DNA from: CAYZQH01 sp050300015
GTDB lineage: Bacteria; Pseudomonadota; Gammaproteobacteria; Pseudomonadales; Cellvibrionaceae
Length of the DNA stretch: 64,000 bases
Assembly (NCBI GenBank): GCA_050300015.1
Contig: JBNKWZ010000021.1
Location: forward strand, 450,163-514,162
Reading direction: 5' to 3'
Notes under the pieces: model-generated
Database searches by the model: none
Told to the model about the DNA's origin: nothing
Seen by the model: only the letters and a program-made list of their open reading frames with translations
Shown: positions 8,998 through 17,512 of the stretch, one piece after another
Layout: each line of letters opens with the position of its first letter
Numbering within the stretch: position 1 is the stretch's first letter
Translations under genes and position numbers: made by a program

Positions 8998-10197
8998 ATG
9001 GCTTTACGCAAGTTATTAGACAGCATTGAACCCCACTTTCACAAAGGGGGCAAATACGAAAAGTGGTATGCCTTGTACGAAGCGGCAGATACCATTTTTT
9101 ATAAACCGGCCGATGTTACCAAAACATCGTCTCACGTACGCGACAACATTGACCTAAAACGCATCATGATCACCGTTTGGTTATGTGCGTTTCCGGCAAT
9201 GTTTTATGGTATGTACAACTTGGGTTTCCAAGCGAACAGTGTGTTAGCGGAGATGGGGACAACCTCTATAGAAGGTTGGCGCGGTGCGCTTATCGGATTG
9301 TTGGCGGGATACGACCCCAGTAGTATTTGGGATAATTTAATTTACGGCGCAGCCTATTTTGTTCCAATTTACGTGGTTGTGTTTGTGGCCGGTGGCTTTT
9401 GGGAAGTCCTGTTTGCCATGAAGCGTGGCCACGAAGTGAACGAAGGGTTCTTTGTGACCTCCATTTTATTTGCGCTCACGTGTCCGCCTTCTTTGCCCCT
9501 GTGGCAGGCAGCGCTCGGCATTAGTTTTGGCGTGGTCATCGGCAAAGAGGTCTTCGGTGGTACGGGTAAAAACTTCTTAAACCCGGCACTCGCCGGTCGA
9601 GCGTTTTTATTTTTTGCGTACCCCGCTTCCATGTCGGGTGACGCAGTGTGGACTGCCGTGGATGGGTACTCTGGGGCCACGGCACTGTCAGTGGCCGCCA
9701 ACGGTGGTCTAGAAGCTTTGAACGCTCAAATGACTTGGTTGGATGCTTTTTTTGGCAACATGGCAGGTTCCGTTGGTGAAACTTCCACCTTCGCTATTTT
9801 GTTGGGTGGGGCTGTTCTGTTAGTCATGGGCATTGCCTCATTTCGCATTGTCGCCGGTGTGTTCATTGGTATGACGCTCACGGCCTTTTTGCTCAACATA
9901 GTGGGCAGTGATACCAACCCCTTAATGTCATTGCCTTTTTATTGGCACTTTGTACTGGGTGGCTTCGCCTTCGGTATGATTTTTATGGCCACGGATCCGG
10001 TATCGGCCTCCATGACCAATGCCGGTAAGTGGTGGTTTGGAGGGTTAATCGGGTTTATGGTGGTGATGATTCGTGTGGTCAACCCTGCATTCCCAGAAGG
10101 CATGATGTTGGCTATTTTGTTTGCCAACTTGTTTGCCCCGTTAATCGACCATTTCGTGGTGCAGTCAAATATCAAGCGGAGGTTGGCACGTGGCTAA
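8998..10197 (+). CDS. nqrB: Na+-translocating NADH:quinone reductase subunit B
   Basis: A polytopic membrane protein of 399 residues with about ten hydrophobic segments. The flavinylation motif Ser-Gly-Ala-Thr is present, with the FMN-accepting threonine near residue 228 (in the sequence Gly-Tyr-Ser-Gly-Ala-Thr-Ala-Leu). NqrB carries covalent FMN, and riboflavin lies at its interface; it is the main Na+-channel subunit. It overlaps the nqrC GTG start by 8 bases, indicating translational coupling. The substrate of ApbE encoded downstream is this threonine and that of NqrC. Confidence 0.97.
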   Translation: MALRKLLDSIEPHFHKGGKYEKWYALYEAADTIFYKPADVTKTSSHVRDNIDLKRIMITVWLCAFPAMFYGMYNLGFQANSVLAEMGTTSIEGWRGALIGLLAGYDPSSIWDNLIYGAAYFVPIYVVVFVAGGFWEVLFAMKRGHEVNEGFFVTSILFALTCPPSLPLWQAALGISFGVVIGKEVFGGTGKNFLNPALAGRAFLFFAYPASMSGDAVWTAVDGYSGATALSVAANGGLEALNAQMTWLDAFFGNMAGSVGETSTFAILLGGAVLLVMGIASFRIVAGVFIGMTLTAFLLNIVGSDTNPLMSLPFYWHFVLGGFAFGMIFMATDPVSASMTNAGKWWFGGLIGFMVVMIRVVNPAFPEGMMLAILFANLFAPLIDHFVVQSNIKRRLARG

Positions 10198-10963
10198 TAA
10201 AGACTCTACTCAATTTACCTTGCTGGTGGCGTTTGCCCTCTGCATTGTTTGTTCGGTGATTGTTTCTGCGGCGTCTGTTGCATTAAAGCCTATGCAAGAG
10301 GCGAATAAAGCCAAGGACTTTAAACGCAATATTTTGCTGGCCGCTGGCATGTATGAGCAGGGCACTAGCATAGAAGAGCAGTTTAAAAATGTTGAAACCC
10401 GAATCGTGGATTTGTCTACAGGCAAATATTCGAATGCGGTAGACCCTGCGGTATACGATCAGCGCAAAGCCGCGGACAATCCCGAAATGTCCAAGGCCAT
10501 TCCGCCCAGTGAGGACCCCGCCAAAATCAAGCGCATGGAGCAATATGCAGAAGTTTACATAGCGGACAATGGCAAAGGTGGTAAAACGCTGATTTTGCCC
10601 GTACGTGGTTACGGTTTGTGGTCAACGCTCTATGGCTTTTTGGCGATCGAATCTGACTGGAATACCATTGTGGGCTTAGGCTTTTATGAGCATGGCGAAA
10701 CTCCAGGTTTGGGTGGCGAAGTGGATAACCCTCGCTGGAAAAATCTTTGGACAGGAAAAGAAATTTTTAACGATCAAGGGGATGTGGCCATCCAAGTCAT
10801 TAAAGGCAGTGTAGGCGACAGCACGGCAAATGCTGTGCACAAGGTCGATGGTCTATCGGGCGCCACGCTCACCAGTCGTGGTGTAAGCACTTTGGTGCAA
10901 TATTGGTTAAGCAATAAAGGCTATGGCCGTTTCATTGAAAACTTGAAAAGCGGGGAGGCGTAA
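10190..10963 (+). CDS. nqrC: Na+-translocating NADH:quinone reductase subunit C
   Basis: 257 residues with one N-terminal transmembrane helix and a periplasmic FMN-binding domain. The covalent FMN motif Ser-Gly-Ala-Thr-Leu-Thr-Ser is present with the acceptor threonine near 226, essentially the position known in Vibrio NqrC. The start is GTG at 10190, inside the end of nqrB, with a GCGGAGG ribosome site 7-13 bases upstream. The gene is followed after 2 bases by nqrD. It passes electrons between the iron-sulfur centre and NqrB on the periplasmic side. Confidence 0.97.
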   Translation: MANKDSTQFTLLVAFALCIVCSVIVSAASVALKPMQEANKAKDFKRNILLAAGMYEQGTSIEEQFKNVETRIVDLSTGKYSNAVDPAVYDQRKAADNPEMSKAIPPSEDPAKIKRMEQYAEVYIADNGKGGKTLILPVRGYGLWSTLYGFLAIESDWNTIVGLGFYEHGETPGLGGEVDNPRWKNLWTGKEIFNDQGDVAIQVIKGSVGDSTANAVHKVDGLSGATLTSRGVSTLVQYWLSNKGYGRFIENLKSGEA

Positions 10964-10965
10964 AC

Positions 10966-11628
10966 ATGAAGGCAAAAGAACTTCTATTTAAACCCGTACT
11001 GGACAACAACCCCATAGCATTACAAATTTTGGGCATCTGTTCGGCATTGGCGGTCACCAGTAGTTTAAAAGTGACCCTGGTGATGTGTATTGCATTGACT
11101 TTGGTGACTGGCTTTTCCAATTTATTTGTGTCGATGGTCCGCAATTATGCGCCAAGCAGCATTCGTATCATCGTTCAAATGACCATTATTGCCTCGTTGG
11201 TGATATTGGTGGATCAGGTGCTAAAAGCGGTGGCTTATGACATCAGCAAGCAGTTGTCGGTTTTCGTGGGGCTCATTATCACTAACTGTATCGTTATGGG
11301 GCGAGCCGAAGCATTTGCCATGAAAAACCCACCGATTCCCAGCTTTTTGGATGGCATTGGGAACGGTTTGGGTTACAGCACCTTGTTGATAGTGCTGGGT
11401 GTGATACGAGAGCTATTGGGCTCGGGTAAATTGTTGGGTTTCGAAATTTTACCTTTGTCCACCGAAGGTGGTTGGTACGTTTCAAACGGGTTGTTGTTGT
11501 TGCCCCCCAGTGCCTTCTTTTTGATCGGGCTGATTATCTGGGCATTGCGATCGTATAAGCCATCGCAATTGGAAACGCCAGAATTTAAAATTGCCCCCAA
11601 CTCAAAAGTCACCAAGGAGATCGCGTAG
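10966..11628 (+). CDS. nqrD: Na+-translocating NADH:quinone reductase subunit D
   Basis: 220 residues, polytopic, with six hydrophobic helices of the NqrD/RnfE type. The conserved Cys in Ile-Ile-Thr-Asn-Cys-Ile-Val-Met-Gly-Arg-Ala-Glu (near residue 108) is kept; with its NqrE partner it ligates the intramembrane iron-sulfur centre. It starts with ATG 2 bases after nqrC and its TAG stop shares a base with the GTG start of nqrE, so translation is coupled. Confidence 0.96.
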   Translation: MKAKELLFKPVLDNNPIALQILGICSALAVTSSLKVTLVMCIALTLVTGFSNLFVSMVRNYAPSSIRIIVQMTIIASLVILVDQVLKAVAYDISKQLSVFVGLIITNCIVMGRAEAFAMKNPPIPSFLDGIGNGLGYSTLLIVLGVIRELLGSGKLLGFEILPLSTEGGWYVSNGLLLLPPSAFFLIGLIIWALRSYKPSQLETPEFKIAPNSKVTKEIA

Positions 11629-12236
11629 TGGAAGCTTTAATCAGTTTGTTTGTCCGCTCCGTATTTATCGACAATATGGCGTTGGCGTTTTTCTTGGGTA
11701 TGTGTACTTTTCTCGCTATTTCGAAAAAAGTAGACGCCGCTATTGGACTGGGTATTGCGGTGGTAGTGGTTTTGACCATCACCGTTCCGCTAAACCATTT
11801 GCTGTTGGCATTTCTGTTGGATGAAGGCGCATTGGCATGGGCAGGCCTTGAAAATGTCGATCTACGCTTTTTAGGCTTGATTTCATATATTGGGGTGATC
11901 GCTGCGGTTGTCCAAATTATGGAAATGGTGCTCGACAAGTATTTTCCGGCGCTTTACAACGCTTTAGGTGTATTCCTGCCGTTAATTACCGTGAACTGCG
12001 CCATAATGGGCGCATCGCTGCTAATGGTAGAGCGCGGCTACAACCTGGCAGAGAGTGTTGTGTTCGGCGCAGGGTCCGGCGTGGGGTGGGCGTTAGCCAT
12101 TACAGCACTTGCTGGTATCCGAGAAAAACTTAAATACAGTGACGTGCCTGCAGGCCTGCAAGGTTTAGGCATTACGTTTATCACCGTAGGATTAATGTCG
12201 TTGGGCTTTATGTCCTTCAGCGGCATTAACCTGTAG
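11628..12236 (+). CDS. nqrE: Na+-translocating NADH:quinone reductase subunit E
   Basis: 202 residues, the inverted-topology partner of NqrD (NqrE/RnfA type), with the conserved Thr-Val-Asn-Cys-Ala-Ile-Met-Gly segment near residue 125 that provides a cysteine ligand. The start is GTG at 11628 with an AAGGAG ribosome site 9 bases upstream; its first base overlaps the nqrD stop. It is in operon with nqrF, which follows after 21 bases. Confidence 0.96.
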   Translation: MEALISLFVRSVFIDNMALAFFLGMCTFLAISKKVDAAIGLGIAVVVVLTITVPLNHLLLAFLLDEGALAWAGLENVDLRFLGLISYIGVIAAVVQIMEMVLDKYFPALYNALGVFLPLITVNCAIMGASLLMVERGYNLAESVVFGAGSGVGWALAITALAGIREKLKYSDVPAGLQGLGITFITVGLMSLGFMSFSGINL

Positions 12237-12257
12237 TCACGAGGAAGGTCAAACAGT

Positions 12258-13481
12258 ATGTCTATTGAAATTGTTTTAGGTGTGGTGATGTTCACCATTA
12301 TCGTACTGGCATTGGTCGGCGTGATTTTAAGTGCGCGGTCAAAACTGGTGGCCAGCGGTGATGTGGATATCTTGGTTAACAATGAAAAAACCATTACCAC
12401 TGCGGCGGGCGGCAAACTTTTGCAAACGCTGTCTGCCAGCGGTTTGTTCTTGCCCTCTGCCTGTGGCGGAGGGGGTAGCTGTGCCCAGTGCAAGTGCGTG
12501 GTAAAAAGTGGCGGTGGGTCCATGTTGCCCACGGAATCCGCGCACTTTACCAAGCGCGAAGAGGCCGAGGGCTGGCGTTTAAGTTGTCAGGTGCCCGTAA
12601 AGCAAAATATGGAAATCGACGTGCCAGAAGAAGTGTTTGGTGTGAAACAGTGGGAATGCACTGTGGAGTCCAATCCTAACGTGGCCACCTTTATTAAAGA
12701 ACTGACCTTGAAGTTGCCCGAGGGTGAAAACGTCGACTTCCGCGCTGGGGGCTATGTACAGCTAGAGGCACCGCCACACCATGTGTACTTTAAGGACTTT
12801 GAAGTTGAAGATGAATACCGCGGCGACTGGGAGCATTTTGGGTTTTTTAAATTGGAATCTAAAGTGACTGAGCCCGTTGTTCGAGCTTATTCAATGGCCA
12901 ATTACCCAGAAGAACGCGGCGTGGTGAAATTTAATATTCGCATCGCGACGCCACCGCCGCGCTCGCAAGGCATTCCGCCGGGTCAGATGTCCTCCTATGT
13001 GTTTAACCTCAAGCCTGGCGACACCATCACTGTTTACGGCCCGTTTGGTGAGTTTTTTGCCAAAGATACCGAAAACGAAATGGTCTTTATTGGTGGTGGC
13101 GCCGGTATGGCGCCCATGCGCTCGCACATTTTCGACCAGTTGCGTCGTATTAAAACGGATCGCAAGATGTCTTTTTGGTACGGTGCGCGCTCTTTGCGTG
13201 AGCTTTTCTATCAAGAAGAGTACGATCAGTTGGCTGAAGAAAACAGCAACTTTGACTGGCATATTGCACTGTCTGACCCTCAGCCAGAGGACAACTGGGA
13301 AGGCCTAACGGGTTTTATTCACAATGTGCTGTATGAACAATACTTAAAAAACCACCCCGCGCCCGAAGACTGTGAGTACTACATGTGCGGGCCGCCGATG
13401 ATGAACGCCGCAGTGATCAAAATGCTAAAAGACCTAGGCGTGGAAGACGAAAATATCATGCTGGATGACTTCGGCGGTTAA
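12258..13481 (+). CDS. nqrF: Na+-translocating NADH:quinone reductase subunit F (NADH dehydrogenase subunit)
   Basis: 407 residues: one N-terminal transmembrane helix, a 2Fe-2S ferredoxin domain with the four ligand cysteines at about 69, 75, 78 and 110, then an FAD-binding domain (Arg-Ala-Tyr-Ser-Met-Ala-Asn) and an NADH-binding domain ending in Tyr-Tyr-Met-Cys-Gly-Pro-Pro-Met and Asp-Asp-Phe-Gly-Gly. NqrF takes hydride from NADH and feeds electrons into the pump. It is the last structural gene of the operon; apbE starts 15 bases later. Confidence 0.97.
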   Translation: MSIEIVLGVVMFTIIVLALVGVILSARSKLVASGDVDILVNNEKTITTAAGGKLLQTLSASGLFLPSACGGGGSCAQCKCVVKSGGGSMLPTESAHFTKREEAEGWRLSCQVPVKQNMEIDVPEEVFGVKQWECTVESNPNVATFIKELTLKLPEGENVDFRAGGYVQLEAPPHHVYFKDFEVEDEYRGDWEHFGFFKLESKVTEPVVRAYSMANYPEERGVVKFNIRIATPPPRSQGIPPGQMSSYVFNLKPGDTITVYGPFGEFFAKDTENEMVFIGGGAGMAPMRSHIFDQLRRIKTDRKMSFWYGARSLRELFYQEEYDQLAEENSNFDWHIALSDPQPEDNWEGLTGFIHNVLYEQYLKNHPAPEDCEYYMCGPPMMNAAVIKMLKDLGVEDENIMLDDFGG

Positions 13482-13496
13482 CGGGGACATGCCATT

Positions 13497-14555
13497 TTGA
13501 AATTCACGATGTATCATAAAGCGAGGAGCGCGCTGGCCTCCTCGCTTTTTTTATGTTTATGGGTGTGTTTGGCCAGCTGCACAGATAACCGCTTGCGCTC
13601 TGTGGTGGTCAAAGGTCAAACCATGGGGACGTTTTACCATGTGACCTTGGTGACCGAAAAAGCGCGTCAAGTGAGCGAAACACAACTGGCGCTATGGGCT
13701 GATACGGTGTTCGATGATATCAATCAAGGGATGTCTACCTATTTGAGTAGCTCAGAGCTGTCGCGGATTAACCAGGCGCAATCCGAGACGGTTTTTGCAA
13801 TATCACAACCCCTCAGTGAAGTGTTGGCCATTAGCGAAAATGTCAGCCGAGCGTCACATGGCGCCTTTGATATCACCGTCGCGCCTTTGGTAAATTTATG
13901 GGGGTTTGGCCCGAAAGAGCATAACTATCAGGCCCCGAGTGATGAGGCTATCACCCAGGCCATGGCGAAAATGGGCTATGCCAATGTGGTTGTGGATGTG
14001 GACAGCCATCATCTAACACGGCCTGAAGGCTACACTCTCGACTTATCTGCTGTTGCCAAGGGTTATGCGAGTGATCAATTGGCGGCTAAGCTTAAGCAAG
14101 AGGGATTTGAGAATTTTTTGGTAGAAGTCGGTGGTGAAGTGGTGGTCAGTGGAGTGAGCCCCCGAGGTGACCCGTGGACCATCGGTATCGAAACCCCAAG
14201 CTACGGCGGCCTTTTGATGCAACAACAGACGGCTCAAGTGGTGGCGCTCACTGACATGGCTATGGCCACCTCGGGTGATTATCGCAATTATTATGAGATA
14301 GACGGTGAGCGCTATTCCCATACCATTGATCCTCGCACAGGGCGTCCCATACAACATACGTTGGCATCGGTGACGGTACTGGCGAAAGATTGTGCTTCGG
14401 CGGACGCTTGGGCGACCGCGTTGAATGTTTTGGGCCCCGAAGAGGGGTTTGCAGTGGCAAAGGCCAATGCACTGGCGGCGTTTTTTATTATTAGAGAAGG
14501 TGAGGGTTATGTCACCCAGTGGACACAAGCGTTTGAACAATACAACCAGCAATAG
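13497..14555 (+). CDS. apbE: FAD:protein FMN transferase ApbE, lipoprotein
   Basis: 352 residues. An N-terminal lipoprotein signal (Leu-Ala-Ser-Cys near residue 28) precedes the ApbE domain with Gly-Gln-Thr-Met-Gly-Thr-Phe-Tyr, the Gly-Gly-Glu-Val region, and Thr-Ser-Gly-Asp-Tyr-Arg and His-Thr-Ile-Asp-Pro-Arg-Thr-Gly. It transfers FMN from FAD to the Ser-Gly-Ala-Thr threonines of NqrB and NqrC in the periplasm. The open frame begins at a TTG (13497); an ATG four codons on (13509) is an equally good start. Position directly behind nqrF matches its role and indicates cotranscription. Confidence 0.95.
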   Translation: MKFTMYHKARSALASSLFLCLWVCLASCTDNRLRSVVVKGQTMGTFYHVTLVTEKARQVSETQLALWADTVFDDINQGMSTYLSSSELSRINQAQSETVFAISQPLSEVLAISENVSRASHGAFDITVAPLVNLWGFGPKEHNYQAPSDEAITQAMAKMGYANVVVDVDSHHLTRPEGYTLDLSAVAKGYASDQLAAKLKQEGFENFLVEVGGEVVVSGVSPRGDPWTIGIETPSYGGLLMQQQTAQVVALTDMAMATSGDYRNYYEIDGERYSHTIDPRTGRPIQHTLASVTVLAKDCASADAWATALNVLGPEEGFAVAKANALAAFFIIREGEGYVTQWTQAFEQYNQQ

Positions 14556-14583
14556 GCGCGGGCCGATATTGCGAGGATAAACT

Positions 14584-14832
14584 ATGGCAACAATACTATT
14601 GGCATTTGTCGTTATGGCTTTGGTGATGACCGGGATGGCAATCGGGGTTATCGTCGCCAATAAGCCCATAAAGGGCTCTTGTGGCGGCATCGCGTCCCTT
14701 GGGTTCGGTCGTAAATGTGAAGTGTGTGGTGGTGATCGGACCCTGTGCGATTCTACGCAAGACGCATCGACTGAAGCGGGGCGTGAACGGAAAGACACGA
14801 GGGCCGCTGACGGCTTCTACGAAGTTAAGTAA
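14584..14832 (+). CDS. nqrM: NQR maturation protein NqrM (DUF539)
   Basis: An 82-residue protein with one N-terminal membrane helix followed by a cysteine cluster: Ser-Cys-Gly-Gly, then Lys-Cys-Glu-Val-Cys-Gly-Gly. This is the signature of the DUF539 family that is required for assembly of Na+-NQR, probably by delivering iron to the NqrD/NqrE centre. It lies 28 bases after apbE. The charged tail after the Cys cluster is variable and less conserved. Confidence 0.92.
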   Translation: MATILLAFVVMALVMTGMAIGVIVANKPIKGSCGGIASLGFGRKCEVCGGDRTLCDSTQDASTEAGRERKDTRAADGFYEVK

Positions 14833-14876
14833 CAGACTTGATCCACCGCGCGTAGCGCTTAGCTTAAGGGGATGTT

Positions 14877-16274
14877 ATGGCGGATTACGCTTATGATTTA
14901 CTGGTGATTGGTGCAGGGCCTGCAGGCGAAGCCGCTGCGATGGCAGCGTCTAAATCGAATTTGAAAGTAGCTGTGGCCGATGATATGGATGCCTTAGGGG
15001 GCAATTGCACCCATAAGGGCACCATTCCATCTAAATCGCTGCGCCATGCGGCAAAGCAAATGGCGCACTTTCGCCAGCAATCCGAGATGCTGCAATTGTC
15101 TACATTGCCCGTGATTTCTTACCCTAAGATGCTGGAAGCAGCTAAGAAAGTCATTCCACGCAAAGTGGCCATGCATAGGTCTTACTTTTTACGAAACCGC
15201 ATTACCATGCATTCGGGCGTTGCAAGTTTTGTCAGTCCGAATACGGTGAATGTGGCTGCCGGAAACGGCGTGACAGATACCATTACAGCAAAAAATATTT
15301 TGATCGCAACCGGCTCTAGGCCCTACCAACCGGCAGACATCCATTTTGACCACCCCAGAATTTACGACAGTGATTCCATTTTAACGATGGAGCACACGCC
15401 CAGAACCTTGATCATTTTCGGGGCCGGCGTGATTGGCTGCGAATATGCGTCAATTTTCAGCGGTTTGGGCATAAAAGTGGATCTCATCAATACGCGAGAT
15501 CGGCTGTTGTCATTTCTGGATGGGGAAATCTCTGATGCTTTGAGTTATCACTTACGCGATCGAGGTGTGCTGGTACGTAATAGCGAGGAGTTTGAGTCGT
15601 TAAATACGAGCGACAGCGGAGTGGAGTTAAAGCTGGAATCCGGTAAGCGTATCAAAGCAGACGCATTGCTGTGGTGTAACGGGCGCTCGGGCAATACCGA
15701 TCAGTTGAACCTAGAAGCCGCTGGCCTGTCCGCCAATCATCGCGGTCAAATCGACGTAGACGCTGAATATCGCACCCAGGCCCCCAGCATTTTTGCTGCA
15801 GGGGATGTGATTGGATGGCCCAGTTTAGCCAGTGCCTCATACGATCAAGGGCGTGCGGTGGTGGATAATATTCTTGGCAAGTCCAATCAAAATACTTCAG
15901 AGACCCCTACCGGCATTTACACGCTGCCCGAGATCAGCTCTATCGGTAAAACCGAAGCGGAGCTGACCGCCGCCAAAGTGCCCTATGAAGTGGGGCGGGC
16001 CTTTTTTAAAGATATAGCCCGCGCGCAAATCAGTGGCGAAGAGGTGGGCATGTTAAAAATTCTATTCCACTTGGATACGTTGGAGATCTTAGGCGTTCAT
16101 TGTTTTGGCGCAGAAGCCGCTGAGATTGTGCATATTGGTCAGGTGGTTATGAATCAATCAGGTGAGGCCAATAGCGTAGCCTATTTTACGCAAACGACCT
16201 TTAACTATCCCACTATGGCAGAAGCTTATCGAGTTGCTGCGTTAAATGGTTTAAACCGGTTAAGTCGTTATTAG
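14877..16274 (+). CDS. sthA: Soluble pyridine nucleotide transhydrogenase SthA
   Basis: 465 residues, FAD-dependent disulfide-reductase fold. It has the N-terminal FAD motif Gly-Ala-Gly-Pro-Ala-Gly, the family active-site region Gly-Gly-Asn-Cys-Thr-His-Lys-Gly-Thr-Ile-Pro-Ser-Lys, where the second redox Cys is replaced by Thr as in SthA rather than lipoamide dehydrogenase, the NAD motif Gly-Ala-Gly-Val-Ile-Gly, and the second FAD motif around Phe-Ala-Ala-Gly-Asp-Val. It equilibrates NADH and NADPH in the cytoplasm. It sits 44 bases behind nqrM with a GGGG ribosome site and may be read from the same transcript. Confidence 0.95.
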   Translation: MADYAYDLLVIGAGPAGEAAAMAASKSNLKVAVADDMDALGGNCTHKGTIPSKSLRHAAKQMAHFRQQSEMLQLSTLPVISYPKMLEAAKKVIPRKVAMHRSYFLRNRITMHSGVASFVSPNTVNVAAGNGVTDTITAKNILIATGSRPYQPADIHFDHPRIYDSDSILTMEHTPRTLIIFGAGVIGCEYASIFSGLGIKVDLINTRDRLLSFLDGEISDALSYHLRDRGVLVRNSEEFESLNTSDSGVELKLESGKRIKADALLWCNGRSGNTDQLNLEAAGLSANHRGQIDVDAEYRTQAPSIFAAGDVIGWPSLASASYDQGRAVVDNILGKSNQNTSETPTGIYTLPEISSIGKTEAELTAAKVPYEVGRAFFKDIARAQISGEEVGMLKILFHLDTLEILGVHCFGAEAAEIVHIGQVVMNQSGEANSVAYFTQTTFNYPTMAEAYRVAALNGLNRLSRY

Positions 16275-16398
16275 TCCAAACGGAACGCCAGTATTGAGTG
16301 GCATGGGGAAATAAACAGCGGATGTTGGCTTAACGCCACGGGCTGAAGGTTGTTTTGTGTTGGCCTAAATAGCATTGACAGAACGCTGTTAACGCGAC

Positions 16399-16416
16399 AC
16401 ACCCCTTAGGGTGTTT
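16399..16416. terminator. Possible weak terminator after sthA
   Basis: A 6-bp stem ACACCC / GGGTGT with a 4-base loop, followed by three T residues on the plus strand, lies in the 230-base gap between the convergent genes sthA and the small minus-strand gene at 16505. The stem is short, so this is only a suggestion. Confidence 0.3.
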
Positions 16417-16504
16417 CGCGCGGCCCAAGCGACAGTGGGTACCCTATTGACATCAGGTTTTCAGCGTTGGTAAAACGCTTGGCGCTCTTTGCTGGGTTTG
16501 AGCG

Positions 16505-16822
16505 TTACTTGTTGGGGTTGAACTTCACCACCGCATGCACCACATGGTCGTACTCAAAATACACGTTGAATTGATCGTATTCCCAGGTGGAAATGGGGGG
16601 GGTGCCAACAGGGCCTCTGGTTCTGATGGGGTCACCGAATTGACTGCGAACATCGGCTTTCGATGTGCCCGTTTTTGGGGTTTGTACCTGCCAGGCTTTG
16701 CCTTGTTGGCCCAGAGGAATGGCGATGGTTTCCGCTTGTGCGGCAATGGATACCAGGCCGACAGTGGCGCCGAGCGCTAAACGACACAACCAGCGATTGA
16801 GAAAGGATTGGGAGTTTTGCAT
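16505..16822 (-). CDS. Small exported protein of unknown function (BamE/SmpA-like repeat)
   Basis: 105 residues with a clear signal peptide (hydrophobic core, cleavage after Ala-Gln-Ala). The mature part has a Val-Arg-Ser-Gln-Phe-Gly-Asp-Pro-Ile-Arg-Thr-Arg-Gly-Pro-Val-Gly stretch followed by Trp-Glu-Tyr-Asp-Gln-Phe-Asn-Val-Tyr-Phe-Glu. The Gly-Asp-Pro turn followed by an aromatic strand pair resembles the small BamE/SmpA-like fold seen in many periplasmic proteins. Conserved homologues occur near sthA and lolCDE in pseudomonads, as far as I recall. Function unknown. It lies 52 bases downstream of the PilZ gene on the same strand. Confidence 0.7.
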   Translation of the reverse strand: MQNSQSFLNRWLCRLALGATVGLVSIAAQAETIAIPLGQQGKAWQVQTPKTGTSKADVRSQFGDPIRTRGPVGTPPISTWEYDQFNVYFEYDHVVHAVVKFNPNK

Positions 16823-16874
16823 AGGAAAGCCTTTTTGGGTGTTGGTTATCCTTTAAACAAGGTCCTAGCCTAGC

Positions 16875-17468
16875 TTAGCGCTGTTGTTTCCGGTGTTGAA
16901 TTTGCGCTTTAAACACCTGCTTGGCCAGCTCTTGTCGTTCTTTATCCGAGAGCTTATAAAATTCGGCCGCAATTTGGTAGGCCCCATTGTCAGCAATGCT
17001 ACGGACAACACGAGCATACACCAACATGGGAATGTAATCGGGTAAGAAAACCATACGAATGGCCAACAATGCAGCGGCCTCCAGCGCAACAGGGTGAGCA
17101 AAGGACACACCAGTCTCGCTCAAGCTTACGTTTACAGTGCCTTGGTCTTGCTCGTGGGTAAACAAACTGTAGCGGGCCAATAGGTCAATTTTTTGATTCA
17201 GTTTGGTTAGGTAATCCCCTAGCAGTCGGTTCTTGTCCGATAAAATTTTAAGCGTTTTGTTGGCTTCTCGATCAATTTTTTTTAGTTGAGAGAGCACATT
17301 GGCGGCTTGACTTTGATCAAAGACTTCCGCAGGGGACAATTTTTCAGCGGTGGCTTCATCCACGGGCTTAAATTCAAATACAAGTTTCTGGGAAACACGA
17401 AAAGCGTCTCGCGCGTCAGACTGTTGTTCCATGTATGCCCCTATGGTGGAATCAATTCTATTTATCAT
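16875..17468 (-). CDS. PilZ-domain protein (c-di-GMP receptor-like)
   Basis: 197 residues. The N-terminal half is helical and charged; the C-terminal half has the order expected of atypical PilZ proteins (Val-Asn-Val-Ser-Leu-Ser-Glu-Thr-Gly-Val-Ser-Phe near residue 115, the D/N-x-S-x-x-G box). An upstream Arg motif is weak: Asp-Ala-Phe-Arg-Val-Ser at about 20-25 may supply it. Its position next to lolC and sthA matches the PilZ gene in this locus of Pseudomonas. Whether it binds c-di-GMP cannot be read from the sequence. Divergent from lolC with only 44 bases between the starts. Confidence 0.65.
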   Translation of the reverse strand: MINRIDSTIGAYMEQQSDARDAFRVSQKLVFEFKPVDEATAEKLSPAEVFDQSQAANVLSQLKKIDREANKTLKILSDKNRLLGDYLTKLNQKIDLLARYSLFTHEQDQGTVNVSLSETGVSFAHPVALEAAALLAIRMVFLPDYIPMLVYARVVRSIADNGAYQIAAEFYKLSDKERQELAKQVFKAQIQHRKQQR

Positions 17469-17512
17469 AGTCCAATTGGCGCCTCTTGTTTAACCCTTAG
17501 GAATTCGGTCTA

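Noticed and set aside
14043..14798. Minus-strand open frame of 251 codons opposite apbE and nqrM
   Set aside because: Shadow of two well-supported genes on the plus strand; no recognisable motif.
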